Notes: a model not told the origin generated them from the sequence alone. Positions 52,404 to 61,481 are shown, counted from the stretch's first letter. The stretch is DNA of 64,000 nt from Flavobacterium crocinum (GCF_003122385.1 NZ_CP029255.1:3224001-3288000); one strand, 5' to 3'. Made by a program: numbers and translations.

Positions 52404-53288
52404 ATGAGTAAGATAGTTACACTATTAGTATTTTTAAGCTTTGGTTTTGTACAAGGGCAACAGCTAAACTGTACAGTAACTATCAATACAGAAAGACTTA
52501 CTAATCCAAATAATCAGGTTTTTAAAACGCTTCAGACTTCTTTGTCTGAGTTTGTTAATAAAACAGACTGGACAGGAGCTCCTTTAAAACAAAACGAAAG
52601 GATTAACTGTTCGATGTATATCACTTTATCATCAAACAGTTCGGATCAGTTTACAGGAACTATTCAGGTGCAGTCGTCCAGATTGATTTTTAATTCTACA
52701 TATTCCTCTCCAATTTTAAATTATAACGATAAAGATTTTAATTTCAGATATACAGAATATGAGCCTTTATTGTTTAATCCAACTACTTACGATTCGAATT
52801 TAGTTTCGGTTATTTCTTTTTACTGTTATGTAATTTTGGGTATGGATGCTGATAGTTTTCAAATGGGAGCAGGGAATCAATATCTACAAACAGCGCAAAA
52901 TATTGCCAATGTTGCACAACAGGGCGGATTTAAAGGCTGGAATCAGTCAGACGGACTTCAGAATCGTTACTATTTAATAAATGATATGATTGCTCCAACT
53001 TACAGTGATCTGCGTCAGACCATGTATGCTTATCATTCAGGATTGGATGGTATGACTGTAGATTTAAAGGCATCTAAAGAAAAAATAAAATCGGCATTAA
53101 TGCTTATTGGAAAGTTAAATTCGGTTAAACCAAATGCTTTTATAACCCGGGTTTTCTTTGATGCAAAATCAGATGAAATTGTATCTATTTTTTCTGGCGG
53201 TCCAAGTATAACAATTACTGATTTAACGGATGTACTGAATAAAGTTTCGCCGTTAAATTCTACCAAATGGTCACAGATTAAGTATTAA
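52404..53288 (+). CDS. DUF4835 family exported protein (PorD-like)
   Basis: A 294-residue periplasmic protein with a Sec signal (ending GQQLN). The family blocks CTVTINTERLTNPNNQVFKTLQTSLSEFVNKTDWTG and NTTYDSNLVSVISFYCYVILGMDADSF-like (present here in a close form) define DUF4835. I remember some flavobacterial databases naming it PorD, a type IX secretion protein, but I cannot vouch for that role. It lies between coaBC and recN on the same strand with gaps of 70 and 57 bp. Confidence 0.8.
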   Translation: MSKIVTLLVFLSFGFVQGQQLNCTVTINTERLTNPNNQVFKTLQTSLSEFVNKTDWTGAPLKQNERINCSMYITLSSNSSDQFTGTIQVQSSRLIFNSTYSSPILNYNDKDFNFRYTEYEPLLFNPTTYDSNLVSVISFYCYVILGMDADSFQMGAGNQYLQTAQNIANVAQQGGFKGWNQSDGLQNRYYLINDMIAPTYSDLRQTMYAYHSGLDGMTVDLKASKEKIKSALMLIGKLNSVKPNAFITRVFFDAKSDEIVSIFSGGPSITITDLTDVLNKVSPLNSTKWSQIKY

Positions 53289-53345
53289 TTCTGTATTTCG
53301 TTAAAACAACATCTTCTTTAACTTTTATTTTTACAAAATTGCCCT

Positions 53346-54998
53346 ATGATTACGTCACTGTCAATTAAAAATTATGCACTTATCGAAAAACTGGCTATAG
53401 ATTTTTCTAAAGGTTTTTCTATAATAACAGGTGAGACAGGAGCTGGAAAATCAATTATTTTGGGTGCAATTGGTCTTGTTTTGGGAAAAAGAGCTGATCT
53501 TACTTCATTAAAAAATAAAGAAGAAAAATGCGTGATTGAGGCACAGTTTGAAATTTCTAAATACAATCTGAAAGAGTTTTTTGAGGCTAATGATTTAGAT
53601 TATGAAGATGAAACAATCATTAGACGTGAAATTCTTCCTTCGGGAAAATCTCGTGCCTTTATAAATGATAGTCCAGTAAATCTTCAGGAATTACAAGATT
53701 TAAGTTTGTATTTAATTGATATTCATTCGCAACAACAAACTCAGGAATTGTCAGATGAAAGTGTTCAATTTAAGATTATTGATGCCATTGCTAATAATTC
53801 GGATATTATTTCAGAGTATCAAAAGCTTTTAAGATCCTATAAATCCGATAAGTCAAAATGGAATGCTTTACTTAAGAAGCAAAGTGATGCGGGTAAAGAA
53901 CAGGAATACAATACATTTTTATTAAATGAATTGGTTGCTGCGCAGTTAAAATCCGGCGAGCAGGGGGAATTAGAAGCGTATTATGAAAAACTGAATAATG
54001 TTGAAATAATCAAGGAATCTCTTGATAAATCATTGGCAATAGCTAATGAAGAACAGTTTGGCGTATTTCATAATTTAAATGAAATTAAAAATGCACTTCA
54101 AAAAGTGGCTCCGTTTTCACCGGAATATCAGAGTTTATTTGAAAGGATATCCAGTTTAACGATTGAATTTGATGATGTATCTAAAGAATTAGAAAATTGT
54201 TCGGAAAAATTATTGAACGATCCTGTACAACTAGAATTAATAAATCAAAAATTACAGTTGATTTATAATCTTCAGAAAAAACATCAGACAGATTCTGTTG
54301 ATGGTTTATTGCAGATTCAGGCGGATTTAGGAAATACTTTACTGGAGTTGGATAATATGGATGAAGAAATAGCTTCTTTGTCTAAAATTATTGAACAAAA
54401 AGCAGGAGAATTAGATAGTTATGCAAATCAAATTCATGAGAATAGGATTAATGCAATTCCGAAGCTTTCAGAGCAGTTAATTTCAATTTTAGAAACTTTA
54501 GGAATGCCGAATGTTCGTTTTAAAATGGAATTAACGCCTTCTGAAACCTATTTTCAAAACGGAAAAGACGAATTGCAATTTTTATTTTCTGCAAATAAAG
54601 GAACTGATTTTGGTTTATTGAAAAAAGTGGCTTCAGGCGGGGAAATGTCTCGTATTATGCTGGCTGTAAAAGCAATTTTGGCTAAATATTCAAAATTACC
54701 AACTTTAATATTTGATGAAATTGATACAGGAGTTTCAGGTGAAATTGCGATTAGAATGGGAGAGATTATGAAAGAAATGAGTAATACCATGCAGATTTTT
54801 GCTATTACGCATTTGCCTCAAATTGCGGCAAAAGGCGATTCTCATTTTAAAGTTTCTAAATCAACAGTTGGAGAGGATACATTATCAGAATTGAAATTGC
54901 TTTCACAAGAAGACCGAATCTTAGAAATTGCCCAAATGTTATCGGGAGCTAATGTCTCAGATTCAGCATTGAATCACGCAAAACAATTATTGAATTAA
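53346..54998 (+). CDS. recN: DNA repair protein RecN
   Basis: A 550-residue SMC-like ATPase of double-strand break repair. Walker A is GETGAGKSIILGAIGLVLGKRA at residues about 30-50. A long coiled-coil centre follows (about 160-370), then the C-terminal ABC signature ASGGEMSRIMLAVKAILAKY and Walker B LPTLIFDEIDTGVSGEIA. The His-loop ITHLPQIA is present. A complete protein in an operon-like row with TPR and fabV genes downstream. Confidence 0.96.
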   Translation: MITSLSIKNYALIEKLAIDFSKGFSIITGETGAGKSIILGAIGLVLGKRADLTSLKNKEEKCVIEAQFEISKYNLKEFFEANDLDYEDETIIRREILPSGKSRAFINDSPVNLQELQDLSLYLIDIHSQQQTQELSDESVQFKIIDAIANNSDIISEYQKLLRSYKSDKSKWNALLKKQSDAGKEQEYNTFLLNELVAAQLKSGEQGELEAYYEKLNNVEIIKESLDKSLAIANEEQFGVFHNLNEIKNALQKVAPFSPEYQSLFERISSLTIEFDDVSKELENCSEKLLNDPVQLELINQKLQLIYNLQKKHQTDSVDGLLQIQADLGNTLLELDNMDEEIASLSKIIEQKAGELDSYANQIHENRINAIPKLSEQLISILETLGMPNVRFKMELTPSETYFQNGKDELQFLFSANKGTDFGLLKKVASGGEMSRIMLAVKAILAKYSKLPTLIFDEIDTGVSGEIAIRMGEIMKEMSNTMQIFAITHLPQIAAKGDSHFKVSKSTVGEDTLSELKLLSQEDRILEIAQMLSGANVSDSALNHAKQLLN

Positions 54999-55007
54999 AA
55001 TACCACA

Positions 55008-55529
55008 ATGGAAAGTCTAAGTTTTTACGAAAATCAGTTTATAAAAGCCGATGCATTAATTTCTGAAGGAAATTCAGCAGATGCAAAAGAACTTTTAGAA
55101 GAAATTTTAGCACAGTATCCTGATTTTGGAAAAGCACATAATCATTTAGGCTGGATTTATTATAATAAATTAAGTGATTATGAAAGAGGAATTTATCATT
55201 ATAAACTGGCTATAAAATTCGATCCTAAATATGCTGCTCCTTATTTGAATTATACTTATTTGTTAATTGATATTGGCAGATATACAGAAGCAAAGCAGCA
55301 TATTGATTTTACGCTCTCCAGTCTGGAAAATGCAGATAACTCTACTTATAATAGTGAATTAGGCAGAATGGCAGAGTATGAAGGTCAATACAGAGAAGCT
55401 TATCATTACTATAGAGAGGCAAAGAAAAATGCTTTAAACCCAAATTTTATTGACAATATGAATGCTAATATGAAAAGGGTTAAGGATAAAATGTCTATTT
55501 TTGAAAAATTAAAACTGAAATTGAAATAA
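55008..55529 (+). CDS. TPR-repeat protein
   Basis: A 173-residue cytoplasmic protein with about three TPR units: DAKELLEEILAQYPDFGKAHNHLGWIYYNKLSDYERGIYHYKLAIKFDPKYAAPYLNYTYLLIDIGRYTEAKQHIDFTL and YNSELGRMAEYEGQYREAYHYYREAKKNALNP. No signal peptide is visible. It is 9 bp after recN and 21 bp before fabV, so probably co-transcribed. Protein-protein scaffold role inferred; partner unknown. Confidence 0.82.
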   Translation: MESLSFYENQFIKADALISEGNSADAKELLEEILAQYPDFGKAHNHLGWIYYNKLSDYERGIYHYKLAIKFDPKYAAPYLNYTYLLIDIGRYTEAKQHIDFTLSSLENADNSTYNSELGRMAEYEGQYREAYHYYREAKKNALNPNFIDNMNANMKRVKDKMSIFEKLKLKLK

Positions 55530-55550
55530 TACAAAAAAAATAATTGCAAG

Positions 55551-56741
55551 ATGATTATAGAACCTAGAATGAGAGGATTTATTTGTTTGACTGCCCACCC
55601 AACGGGAGCTGAGCAAAATGTAAAAAATCAAATCGAATACGTAAAATCGAAAGGAGAAATTGCCGGACCTAAAAAAGTTTTGGTTATTGGTGCTTCTACA
55701 GGTTTTGGGTTGGCTTCAAGAATTACTAGTGCTTTTGGTTCTGATGCTGCTACAATTGGAGTGTTTTTTGAGAAACCGCCGGTTGAAGGAAAAACAGCTT
55801 CTCCGGGATGGTACAATTCTGCAGCATTTGAAAAAGAAGCTCACAAAGCGGGTTTATATGCAAAAAGTATCAATGGAGATGCATTTTCAAACGAAATAAA
55901 AAGAGAAACTTTAGATTTAATTAAAGCAGATTTAGGGCAAGTTGACCTTGTAATTTATAGTTTAGCTTCGCCAGTTCGTACAAATCCTAATACAGGAGTT
56001 ACGCATCGTTCGGTTTTAAAACCAATTGGACAAACTTTTACAAACAAAACAGTTGATTTTCACACAGGAAAAGTTTCAGAGGTTTCTATTGCACCGGCAA
56101 ACGAGGAAGATATTGAAAATACTGTTGCAGTTATGGGAGGTGAAGACTGGGCAATGTGGATTGATGCTTTAAAAAATGAAAATTTATTAGCAGAAGGCGC
56201 TACAACAGTTGCTTATTCTTATATCGGACCATCATTAACTGAAGCTGTTTACCGTAAAGGAACTATTGGTCGTGCAAAAGACCACTTAGAAGCTACGGCA
56301 TTTACAATTGGAGATTCTTTAAAATCTATTGGTGGTAAGGCTTATGTTTCTGTAAACAAAGCTTTAGTAACACAAGCAAGTTCTGCAATTCCGGTAATTC
56401 CATTATACATTTCTCTTTTATACAAAATCATGAAAGAAGAAGGAATTCATGAAGGTTGTATCGAGCAAATTCAGCGTTTATTCCAGGATAGATTATACAA
56501 TGGTTCTGAAGTTCCTGTGGACGAAAAAGGAAGAATCAGAATTGATGACTGGGAAATGCGTGAAGATGTTCAGGATAAAGTAGCAAAACTTTGGTTGGAA
56601 GCTACTACTGAAACTCTACCGGAAATTGGAGATTTAGCAGGATACAGAAGTGATTTCTTGAACTTATTCGGTTTTGAATTTGCTGGTGTTGACTACAATG
56701 CAGAAGCAAACGAAGTTGTTGAAATAGAAAGTATCAAATAA
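55551..56741 (+). CDS. fabV: FabV-type enoyl-ACP/trans-2-enoyl-CoA reductase
   Basis: A 396-residue single-chain NAD(P)H-dependent reductase of fatty acid elongation. N terminus MIIEPRMRGFICLTAHPTG is the FabV start. The dinucleotide site is VLVIGASTGFGLASRITSAFG. SLASPVRTNPNTG and the active-site region AYSYIGPSLTEAVYRKGTIGRAKDHLEATA supply the Tyr-x8-Lys motif. FabV enzymes are known for resistance to triclosan, in contrast to FabI. A terminator follows at 56769-56798. Confidence 0.94.
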   Translation: MIIEPRMRGFICLTAHPTGAEQNVKNQIEYVKSKGEIAGPKKVLVIGASTGFGLASRITSAFGSDAATIGVFFEKPPVEGKTASPGWYNSAAFEKEAHKAGLYAKSINGDAFSNEIKRETLDLIKADLGQVDLVIYSLASPVRTNPNTGVTHRSVLKPIGQTFTNKTVDFHTGKVSEVSIAPANEEDIENTVAVMGGEDWAMWIDALKNENLLAEGATTVAYSYIGPSLTEAVYRKGTIGRAKDHLEATAFTIGDSLKSIGGKAYVSVNKALVTQASSAIPVIPLYISLLYKIMKEEGIHEGCIEQIQRLFQDRLYNGSEVPVDEKGRIRIDDWEMREDVQDKVAKLWLEATTETLPEIGDLAGYRSDFLNLFGFEFAGVDYNAEANEVVEIESIK

Positions 56742-56768
56742 CATATTTTACTTCTGGTAAAACAAGAA

Positions 56769-56798
56769 ACCATCAATCGAAAGTTGATGGTTTTTTTG
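56769..56798 (+). terminator. intrinsic terminator after fabV
   Basis: ACCATCAA / TTGATGGT stem with a 7-nt loop and a T7 tail, 28 bp past the fabV stop. Confidence 0.9.
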
Positions 56799-56817
56799 TT
56801 AATATACCCTATCTTTG
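56796..56817 (+). promoter_or_regulatory. possible promoter of the glycosyltransferase gene
   Basis: A perfect -7 element TATCTTTG at 56810-56817 lies just after the fabV terminator. The TTG triplets upstream are not ideally spaced (11 or 23 nt), so the -33 box is uncertain. Confidence 0.4.
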
Positions 56818-56868
56818 TTAAAATTTTAAATAATAAAAAATTATCCCTTAATAACCGCACACTCTGCT

Positions 56869-57867
56869 ATGATTTTTTCTTTAATTATACCCGTGTATAA
56901 TCGCCCTGATGAAGTTGATGAGCTTTTGGAAAGTCTCTCAAAATCTGATTATAATGAAGCTTTTGAAATTGTTCTTGTCGAAGATGGATCTTCAGTTCCA
57001 TGCCGAGATGTGGTGATGAATTATCAAGGAAAATTAAACATTTCCTATTATTTTAAAGAAAATTCAGGTCCTGGAGATTCCAGAAATTTTGGAATGCAGA
57101 GGGCTAGGGGAGACTATTTTGTCATTTTTGACTCCGATTGTATCATTCCGCCCAATTATTTGACAGAAGTACGTAAAGAATTAGATAAGCAATATGTGGA
57201 CTGTTTTGGAGGTCCTGACAGGGCGCTGGATAGTTTTTCAAATATTCAGAAAGCAATCAATTTTGCAATGACATCATTTCTTACAACAGGAGGAATTAGA
57301 GGTGGTTCTGAAAAAATAAACAAATTCCAGCCACGTAGTTTTAATATGGGGATTTCTAAAAAAGCTTTTGAAGCTTCGAAAGGTTTTGGAAACATTCATC
57401 CGGGTGAAGACCCGGATTTATCAATTCGTTTATGGAATTTGGGGTTTGAAACAAGACTGTTTTCAGAGGCTTATGTGTATCATAAACGAAGAATAGATTG
57501 GGAAAAATTCTCTATTCAGGTAAAGAAATTCGGGATAGCAAGGCCTATTTTAAATAGTTGGTATCCAGAACATAATAAGCTTACTTTCTTCTTTCCAACC
57601 TTTTTTATCTTAGGTTTATTATTAGCTTTTTTATTGTTAATTTTCAATATTGATATTTTATTACAATTATATTTCGTATATTTCGTTATAATTTTTCTTA
57701 CAGCAAGTATTCAGAATAAAAGCATCAAAATTGGATATCTCTCTGTAATAGCAGTCTGGAAACAATTCTACGGTTACGGAACAGGATTTTTAGAATCTTT
57801 TATAAAAATAATTCTATTAAAAAAGAAACCTCAGGAAGCTTTTCCACGTATGTTTTTTAAAGTCTAA
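56869..57867 (+). CDS. family 2 glycosyltransferase
   Basis: A 332-residue GT-A glycosyltransferase attached to the membrane. The N-terminal domain has FSLIIPVYNRPDEVDELLESL, VEDGSS, NSGPGDSRNFGMQRARGDYFVIFDSDC (DxD-type metal site), and GEDPDLSIRL with the catalytic ED. Two C-terminal transmembrane helices (residues about 245-290) anchor it. The sugar donor and acceptor are unknown. A role in surface glycan or lipid-linked sugar synthesis is inferred. coaE starts 3 bp after the stop. Confidence 0.88.
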   Translation: MIFSLIIPVYNRPDEVDELLESLSKSDYNEAFEIVLVEDGSSVPCRDVVMNYQGKLNISYYFKENSGPGDSRNFGMQRARGDYFVIFDSDCIIPPNYLTEVRKELDKQYVDCFGGPDRALDSFSNIQKAINFAMTSFLTTGGIRGGSEKINKFQPRSFNMGISKKAFEASKGFGNIHPGEDPDLSIRLWNLGFETRLFSEAYVYHKRRIDWEKFSIQVKKFGIARPILNSWYPEHNKLTFFFPTFFILGLLLAFLLLIFNIDILLQLYFVYFVIIFLTASIQNKSIKIGYLSVIAVWKQFYGYGTGFLESFIKIILLKKKPQEAFPRMFFKV

Positions 57868-57870
57868 GAA

Positions 57871-58467
57871 ATGACAAAGGTTATTGGTCTTACAGGAGGA
57901 ATTGGCAGTGGTAAAACAACTATTGCAAACTATTTTCAGGAAATGGGTGTTCCTGTTTACATAGCAGATGACGGAGCGAAAAGAGTAATGCAGTCTGGTT
58001 CGATTCTTGATGAAGTTAAATTAGAGTTTGGCCAAAACATTTTTGATGGTGAAGTTTTAAATCGGGCAAAATTAGCCCAGATAGTTTTTAATGATAAAGA
58101 AAAATTAGCGAAATTAAATGCTATTGTGCATCCGGCAGTAAAAAGAGATTTTGAGTCCTGGCTGTTACAATACAAAAAATTGGATTACGTTATTTATGAA
58201 GCAGCAATTCTCTTCGAAAGCGGACGTTATAAAGAGTGTGACGTCATTATAACCGTTACGGCTCCACAGGAAGTGCGAATTGAAAGAGTTATACAACGCG
58301 ATAAAACGACAAGAGAACAAGTTTTAAGCAGAATGAAAATGCAGTGGAATGATGAAAAACGAATTTCTAAGAGCAATTTCGTGATTAATAACAATAATCT
58401 TAAAATTGCTAAGGAAGAAGTTGTTAAAATTCTTAAAATTTTAAATATAAAACAAAATCAGTCTTAA
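57871..58467 (+). CDS. coaE: dephospho-CoA kinase
   Basis: A 198-residue kinase that phosphorylates the 3'-OH of dephospho-CoA, the last step of coenzyme A synthesis. P-loop VIGLTGGIGSGKTTIANYF at residues 4-22; DDGAKRVMQ; LNAIVHPAVKRDFESW and VIYEAAILFESG for CoA binding; VIQRDKTTREQVLSRMKMQ is the family lid. Length normal. It overlaps nothing but follows the glycosyltransferase so closely that the two are co-transcribed. Confidence 0.95.
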   Translation: MTKVIGLTGGIGSGKTTIANYFQEMGVPVYIADDGAKRVMQSGSILDEVKLEFGQNIFDGEVLNRAKLAQIVFNDKEKLAKLNAIVHPAVKRDFESWLLQYKKLDYVIYEAAILFESGRYKECDVIITVTAPQEVRIERVIQRDKTTREQVLSRMKMQWNDEKRISKSNFVINNNNLKIAKEEVVKILKILNIKQNQS

Positions 58468-58492
58468 ATGTTAATATTTGGTTAATGTATTA

Positions 58493-58521
58493 TTTAGTAT
58501 ATTGTTAAAATATTAATTTTG
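58493..58521 (+). promoter_or_regulatory. possible promoter of the histidine kinase operon
   Basis: TAATTTTG at 58514-58521 matches the -7 consensus. A TTT/TTA box at about 58493-58496 lies 17-18 nt upstream, not the ideal TTG. The start codon of the kinase is 6 nt beyond, which would imply an almost leaderless mRNA. Confidence 0.35.
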
Positions 58522-58526
58522 TTTCG

Positions 58527-60116
58527 ATGAATAAATTATTTTTTAGAATACTTGTTTTATTGATGAGTTTGTCCTTAATCGGGATAATTCTGGTTCAAGT
58601 ATTTTGGTTCAATTCTTCGTTCAAGAATAATGAAGAGCAATTTAAATACCACGTTACTCAAGTAATTGGAAATGTTGCAGATAAGCTGGAACAACAAGAA
58701 GAGTACAGTTTCTACGACAAATACAACCGTATTAAAGACAGTACGGGGAAAATTCCGAAAAAAGAAGATTTACTGGAAGTACTTTATGTACAAAGAAACC
58801 CAAAGACGAATAAAACAATTGTTTATTCTAGTACTTTGACATCTGAAGATTATGATATCAATGGTTCGGTTTTTGATAAAAAATTCAGTAGTGAGCGCTT
58901 TAAAAATTTCAGTTCAAGAAGAGTTACTGAAGTTTACAACAATTACAAGGGTATTGATAATAATAATTTAGGACAAAGTATTATTCCGGATCTTAGAGAA
59001 GAAAAATCCGGAAGTTTAGATATTTTAAATAAAGTTCAGCAGCAAATTCAATATAAAGACATTGCCGCTTTAACTCCAATCGAAGGAAGAGTTACAAAAG
59101 ATAAGCTTTATAAATTATTGAAAAAGGAGCTGGAAGAATACGAGGTTAAAACAAAGTTTGAATTTGCAATATATGGCAATGGAATTCCAACTAAGATTAA
59201 ATCTGACGGGTTTCATTCTTTAGATAAAGAGGCAACCTATAGTATTCCGGTTTTTACGGATAATGAAGGAAATAGTAAGTATGAATTATCGGTTACATTT
59301 CCGCACAAAAAGAAGTTCTTATTGTCTGAATTGTTGAGTATTACTATACTGTCGATAGTTTTTACATTAATTATAATTGTTGCCTACACGAGTGCCTTAA
59401 ATCAATTACTGCGTCAAAAACATATTTCTGAAATCAAAACAGATTTTATAAATAATATGACACATGAGTTTAAGACTCCAATTGCAACCATAAATCTAGC
59501 ATTAGATGCTATTAGAAGTCCTAAAGTTATTGAAGATAAAGAAAAGGTTTATCGCTATCTTCAAATGATTAGGGATGAAAATAAGAGAATGCATGCTCAG
59601 GTTGAAAATGTACTTCGTATCTCTAAACTGGAAAAAAGAGAACTTGATATTACAAAGGAACCTACTGTAGTGACTGATATAATTGATGATGCAATTGAGC
59701 ACGTAAACTTAATATTAGAAGACAGACAAGGTACAGTTGAAAGGCATTATGATGCAGCAAGAACAACAGTTTTAATTAACGAAGTTCATTTCACTAATGT
59801 ATTGGTCAATATTTTAGAAAATGCAATAAAATATTCTCCGGATACGCCTAAGATTGAAATCTTTACTGAAAATATCAAGGACATGATCTTGATAAAAGTA
59901 AAAGATCACGGATTAGGAATGAGTAAGATAGCTCAAAAGCGAGTTTTTGAAAAGTTCTATAGAGAACATACAGGAGATTTGCATAACGTAAAAGGTCACG
60001 GTTTAGGTTTGGCCTATGTAAAAAGAATTGTAGAAGACCATAACGGTCAAGTATATGTAGAAAGCGAAAAAGGAAAAGGTAGCACCTTTATAATAAAAAT
60101 ACCATTAATAAATTAA
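58527..60116 (+). CDS. RprX-like sensor histidine kinase
   Basis: A 529-residue membrane sensor. Transmembrane helix 1 at residues 6-28, periplasmic sensor domain (about 30-265), transmembrane helix 2 (about 268-290), then the cytoplasmic HisKA with phospho-His313 in NNMTHEFKTPIATI. The HATPase follows: NVLVNILENAIKYSPD, KDHGLGMS, GHGLGLAYVKRIVEDHNG. The long coiled periplasmic domain and the sequence order recall RprX of Bacteroides. The signal is unknown. Its cognate regulator begins 3 bp after the stop. Confidence 0.9.
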   Translation: MNKLFFRILVLLMSLSLIGIILVQVFWFNSSFKNNEEQFKYHVTQVIGNVADKLEQQEEYSFYDKYNRIKDSTGKIPKKEDLLEVLYVQRNPKTNKTIVYSSTLTSEDYDINGSVFDKKFSSERFKNFSSRRVTEVYNNYKGIDNNNLGQSIIPDLREEKSGSLDILNKVQQQIQYKDIAALTPIEGRVTKDKLYKLLKKELEEYEVKTKFEFAIYGNGIPTKIKSDGFHSLDKEATYSIPVFTDNEGNSKYELSVTFPHKKKFLLSELLSITILSIVFTLIIIVAYTSALNQLLRQKHISEIKTDFINNMTHEFKTPIATINLALDAIRSPKVIEDKEKVYRYLQMIRDENKRMHAQVENVLRISKLEKRELDITKEPTVVTDIIDDAIEHVNLILEDRQGTVERHYDAARTTVLINEVHFTNVLVNILENAIKYSPDTPKIEIFTENIKDMILIKVKDHGLGMSKIAQKRVFEKFYREHTGDLHNVKGHGLGLAYVKRIVEDHNGQVYVESEKGKGSTFIIKIPLIN

Positions 60117-60119
60117 AAT

Positions 60120-60836
60120 ATGGAAAATACTAACAAAAGAATACTTTTAGTAGAAGATGACCTAAATTTTGGGGCGGTTCTTAAAGATTATCTAATGTTA
60201 AATGACTTTGAAGTTACTTTAGCTAAAAACGGTATGGAAGGTTTCGAAAAATTCAAGAAAGATGTATACGATTTATGTATTCTTGATGTAATGATGCCTT
60301 ATAAAGATGGTTACACTTTGGCCAAAGAAATTAGAGAGAAGAACAGTGAAGTGCCAATTATCTTTTTAACAGCAAAATCTATGAAAGAAGATGTGTTAAA
60401 AGGTTACAAAGCTGGCGCAGATGACTATTTAAATAAACCTTTTGATTCAGAAGTTCTTTTAATGAAAATTAAAGCTATCATTCAAAGAAAATCTGCTGAT
60501 ACGAAAGCGGAACAAGTACAATTTGAGTTTAATATTGGTAAATTCCACCTAAATTCAAAATTAAGATTCTTGACTTACCAGGATGAAGAGCCAATTAAAT
60601 TGTCTCCAAAGGAAAATGAATTGCTTAAAATGCTTATTCTTCATGAAAATGACTTAATGCCAAGAGAATTAGCTTTAACGAAAATCTGGAGAGATGACAA
60701 CTACTTTACTTCAAGAAGTATGGATGTTTACATCGCTAAATTGAGAAAATACCTGAAATCTGATGAAGATGTTGAAATCTTAAACATCCATGGAGAAGGG
60801 TTCAGATTAGTAGTAAAAAGCAAAGTTACTGAATAA
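60120..60836 (+). CDS. RprY-like response regulator (OmpR family)
   Basis: A 238-residue DNA-binding response regulator. The receiver has acidic pair Asp13-Asp14 in LLVEDD, phospho-Asp56 in LCILDVMMP, Thr/Lys positions in IFLTAKS and LNKPFD. The C-terminal winged helix has KFHLNSKLRFLTYQDEEPIKLSPKENELLKMLILHENDLMPRELALTKIW and SRSMDVYIAKLRKYLKSDEDVEILNIHGEGFRLV. It pairs with the kinase immediately upstream. A clean terminator follows. Confidence 0.93.
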   Translation: MENTNKRILLVEDDLNFGAVLKDYLMLNDFEVTLAKNGMEGFEKFKKDVYDLCILDVMMPYKDGYTLAKEIREKNSEVPIIFLTAKSMKEDVLKGYKAGADDYLNKPFDSEVLLMKIKAIIQRKSADTKAEQVQFEFNIGKFHLNSKLRFLTYQDEEPIKLSPKENELLKMLILHENDLMPRELALTKIWRDDNYFTSRSMDVYIAKLRKYLKSDEDVEILNIHGEGFRLVVKSKVTE

Positions 60837-60860
60837 TTGAAATTCACTTTATAAAAGTAT

Positions 60861-60888
60861 AAGCTCTGAGAAATCAGGGCTTTTTTTA
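60861..60888 (+). terminator. intrinsic terminator after the two-component operon
   Basis: AAGCTCTGA, a GAAA-type loop and TCAGGGCTT (one G-T pair), then a T7 tail, about 30 bp after the regulator stop. Confidence 0.85.
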
Positions 60889-60917
60889 TGTTTGTTTAGA
60901 AGCTTTTACCCAATCTT

Positions 60918-60966
60918 GCCATTTCGACGAAGGAGAAATCTTAGCAAGTAACTCTACAAAGATTGG
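60918..60966. repeat. remnant of REP-like palindrome family B
   Basis: CCATTTCGACGAAGGAGAAA and the following ACTCTACAAAGATTGG match the left arm and part of the loop of the palindrome at 11836-11931 (CATTCCGAGGAACGAGGAA; complement of CCAATCTTTGTCGAG) with a few substitutions. No right arm is present, so this is half an element. It indicates that the IS110 target is a dispersed repeat. Confidence 0.6.
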
Positions 60967-61129
60967 ATTCCAGTTGGAGAATTACTTTCATATTTTATGT
61001 TTTAAAAAGCAAAAAAAATAGTTAACTTTTTTTAAGTGTAATTTGTTGATTTGTAATAATATATGTTGTTTGTTTTGAAAAAAGTAAAATTTTGCAAAGC
61101 TCTTTTTGATGAATTTTCTTAAAATAAAT

Positions 61130-61161
61130 TTGGAAAATCAAAAAAGAATTCACAATATTTG
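61130..61161 (+). promoter_or_regulatory. predicted promoter of the 27-residue peptide unit
   Basis: TTG at 61130-61132, 21-nt spacer, then AATATTTG at 61154-61161 (one mismatch to TAnnTTTG) followed by CAC, just as in the rpsF promoter. The transcript would start near 61168, 34 nt before the ATG at 61202. Confidence 0.5.
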
Positions 61162-61201
61162 CACACGAAAAAAATAATAACCCTTTAAAAACGAAGAAAT
61201 A

Positions 61202-61285
61202 ATGTTTGTACTTACATTGACATCACAAAGCTTCACACCAAACGGATTTGGTGCAGCGCTTCTTCGTGGCTTATTTCAATCTTAG
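61202..61285 (+). CDS. 27-residue peptide in a self-contained transcription unit
   Basis: An ATG-to-TAG ORF of 27 codons encoding a peptide that begins MFVLTLTSQSFTPNG and ends ALLRGLFQS. It has the amphipathic-hydrophobic character of a small membrane-active or leader peptide. It is bracketed by a plausible promoter (61130-61161) and a strong terminator (61306-61332), so a transcript of about 165 nt is expected. Codons are ordinary (no biased run of one amino acid, so not a classic attenuator). The composition (Gly, Pro, Arg, Gln) is not that of random AT-rich DNA. No family recognised. It could also be a small RNA. Confidence 0.5.
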   Translation: MFVLTLTSQSFTPNGFGAALLRGLFQS

Positions 61286-61305
61286 AAATACTTTTTTAGA
61301 TATAT

Positions 61306-61332
61306 AAAAAGCCCGAAGACATTTAGTTTCGG
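61306..61332 (+). terminator. intrinsic terminator after the small peptide ORF
   Basis: AAAAAGCCCGAA / TTTCGGGCTTTTTTT hairpin with a short loop. It lies 20 bp past the 27-codon ORF and 150 bp before rtcB. Readthrough would be needed for joint transcription with rtcB. Confidence 0.9.
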
Positions 61333-61481
61333 GCTTTTTTTATTCTAGACACTTCAAAATTTTCCCGAAAAACATTTAGCATTTATCCGAAAGGATAGAA
61401 AATTTCGCATGTTTATTTCATTTTGATCTCTTTTAGATTTCAAGTTGATTTATTCTGCACAACAACGATATAAAAAAAATC

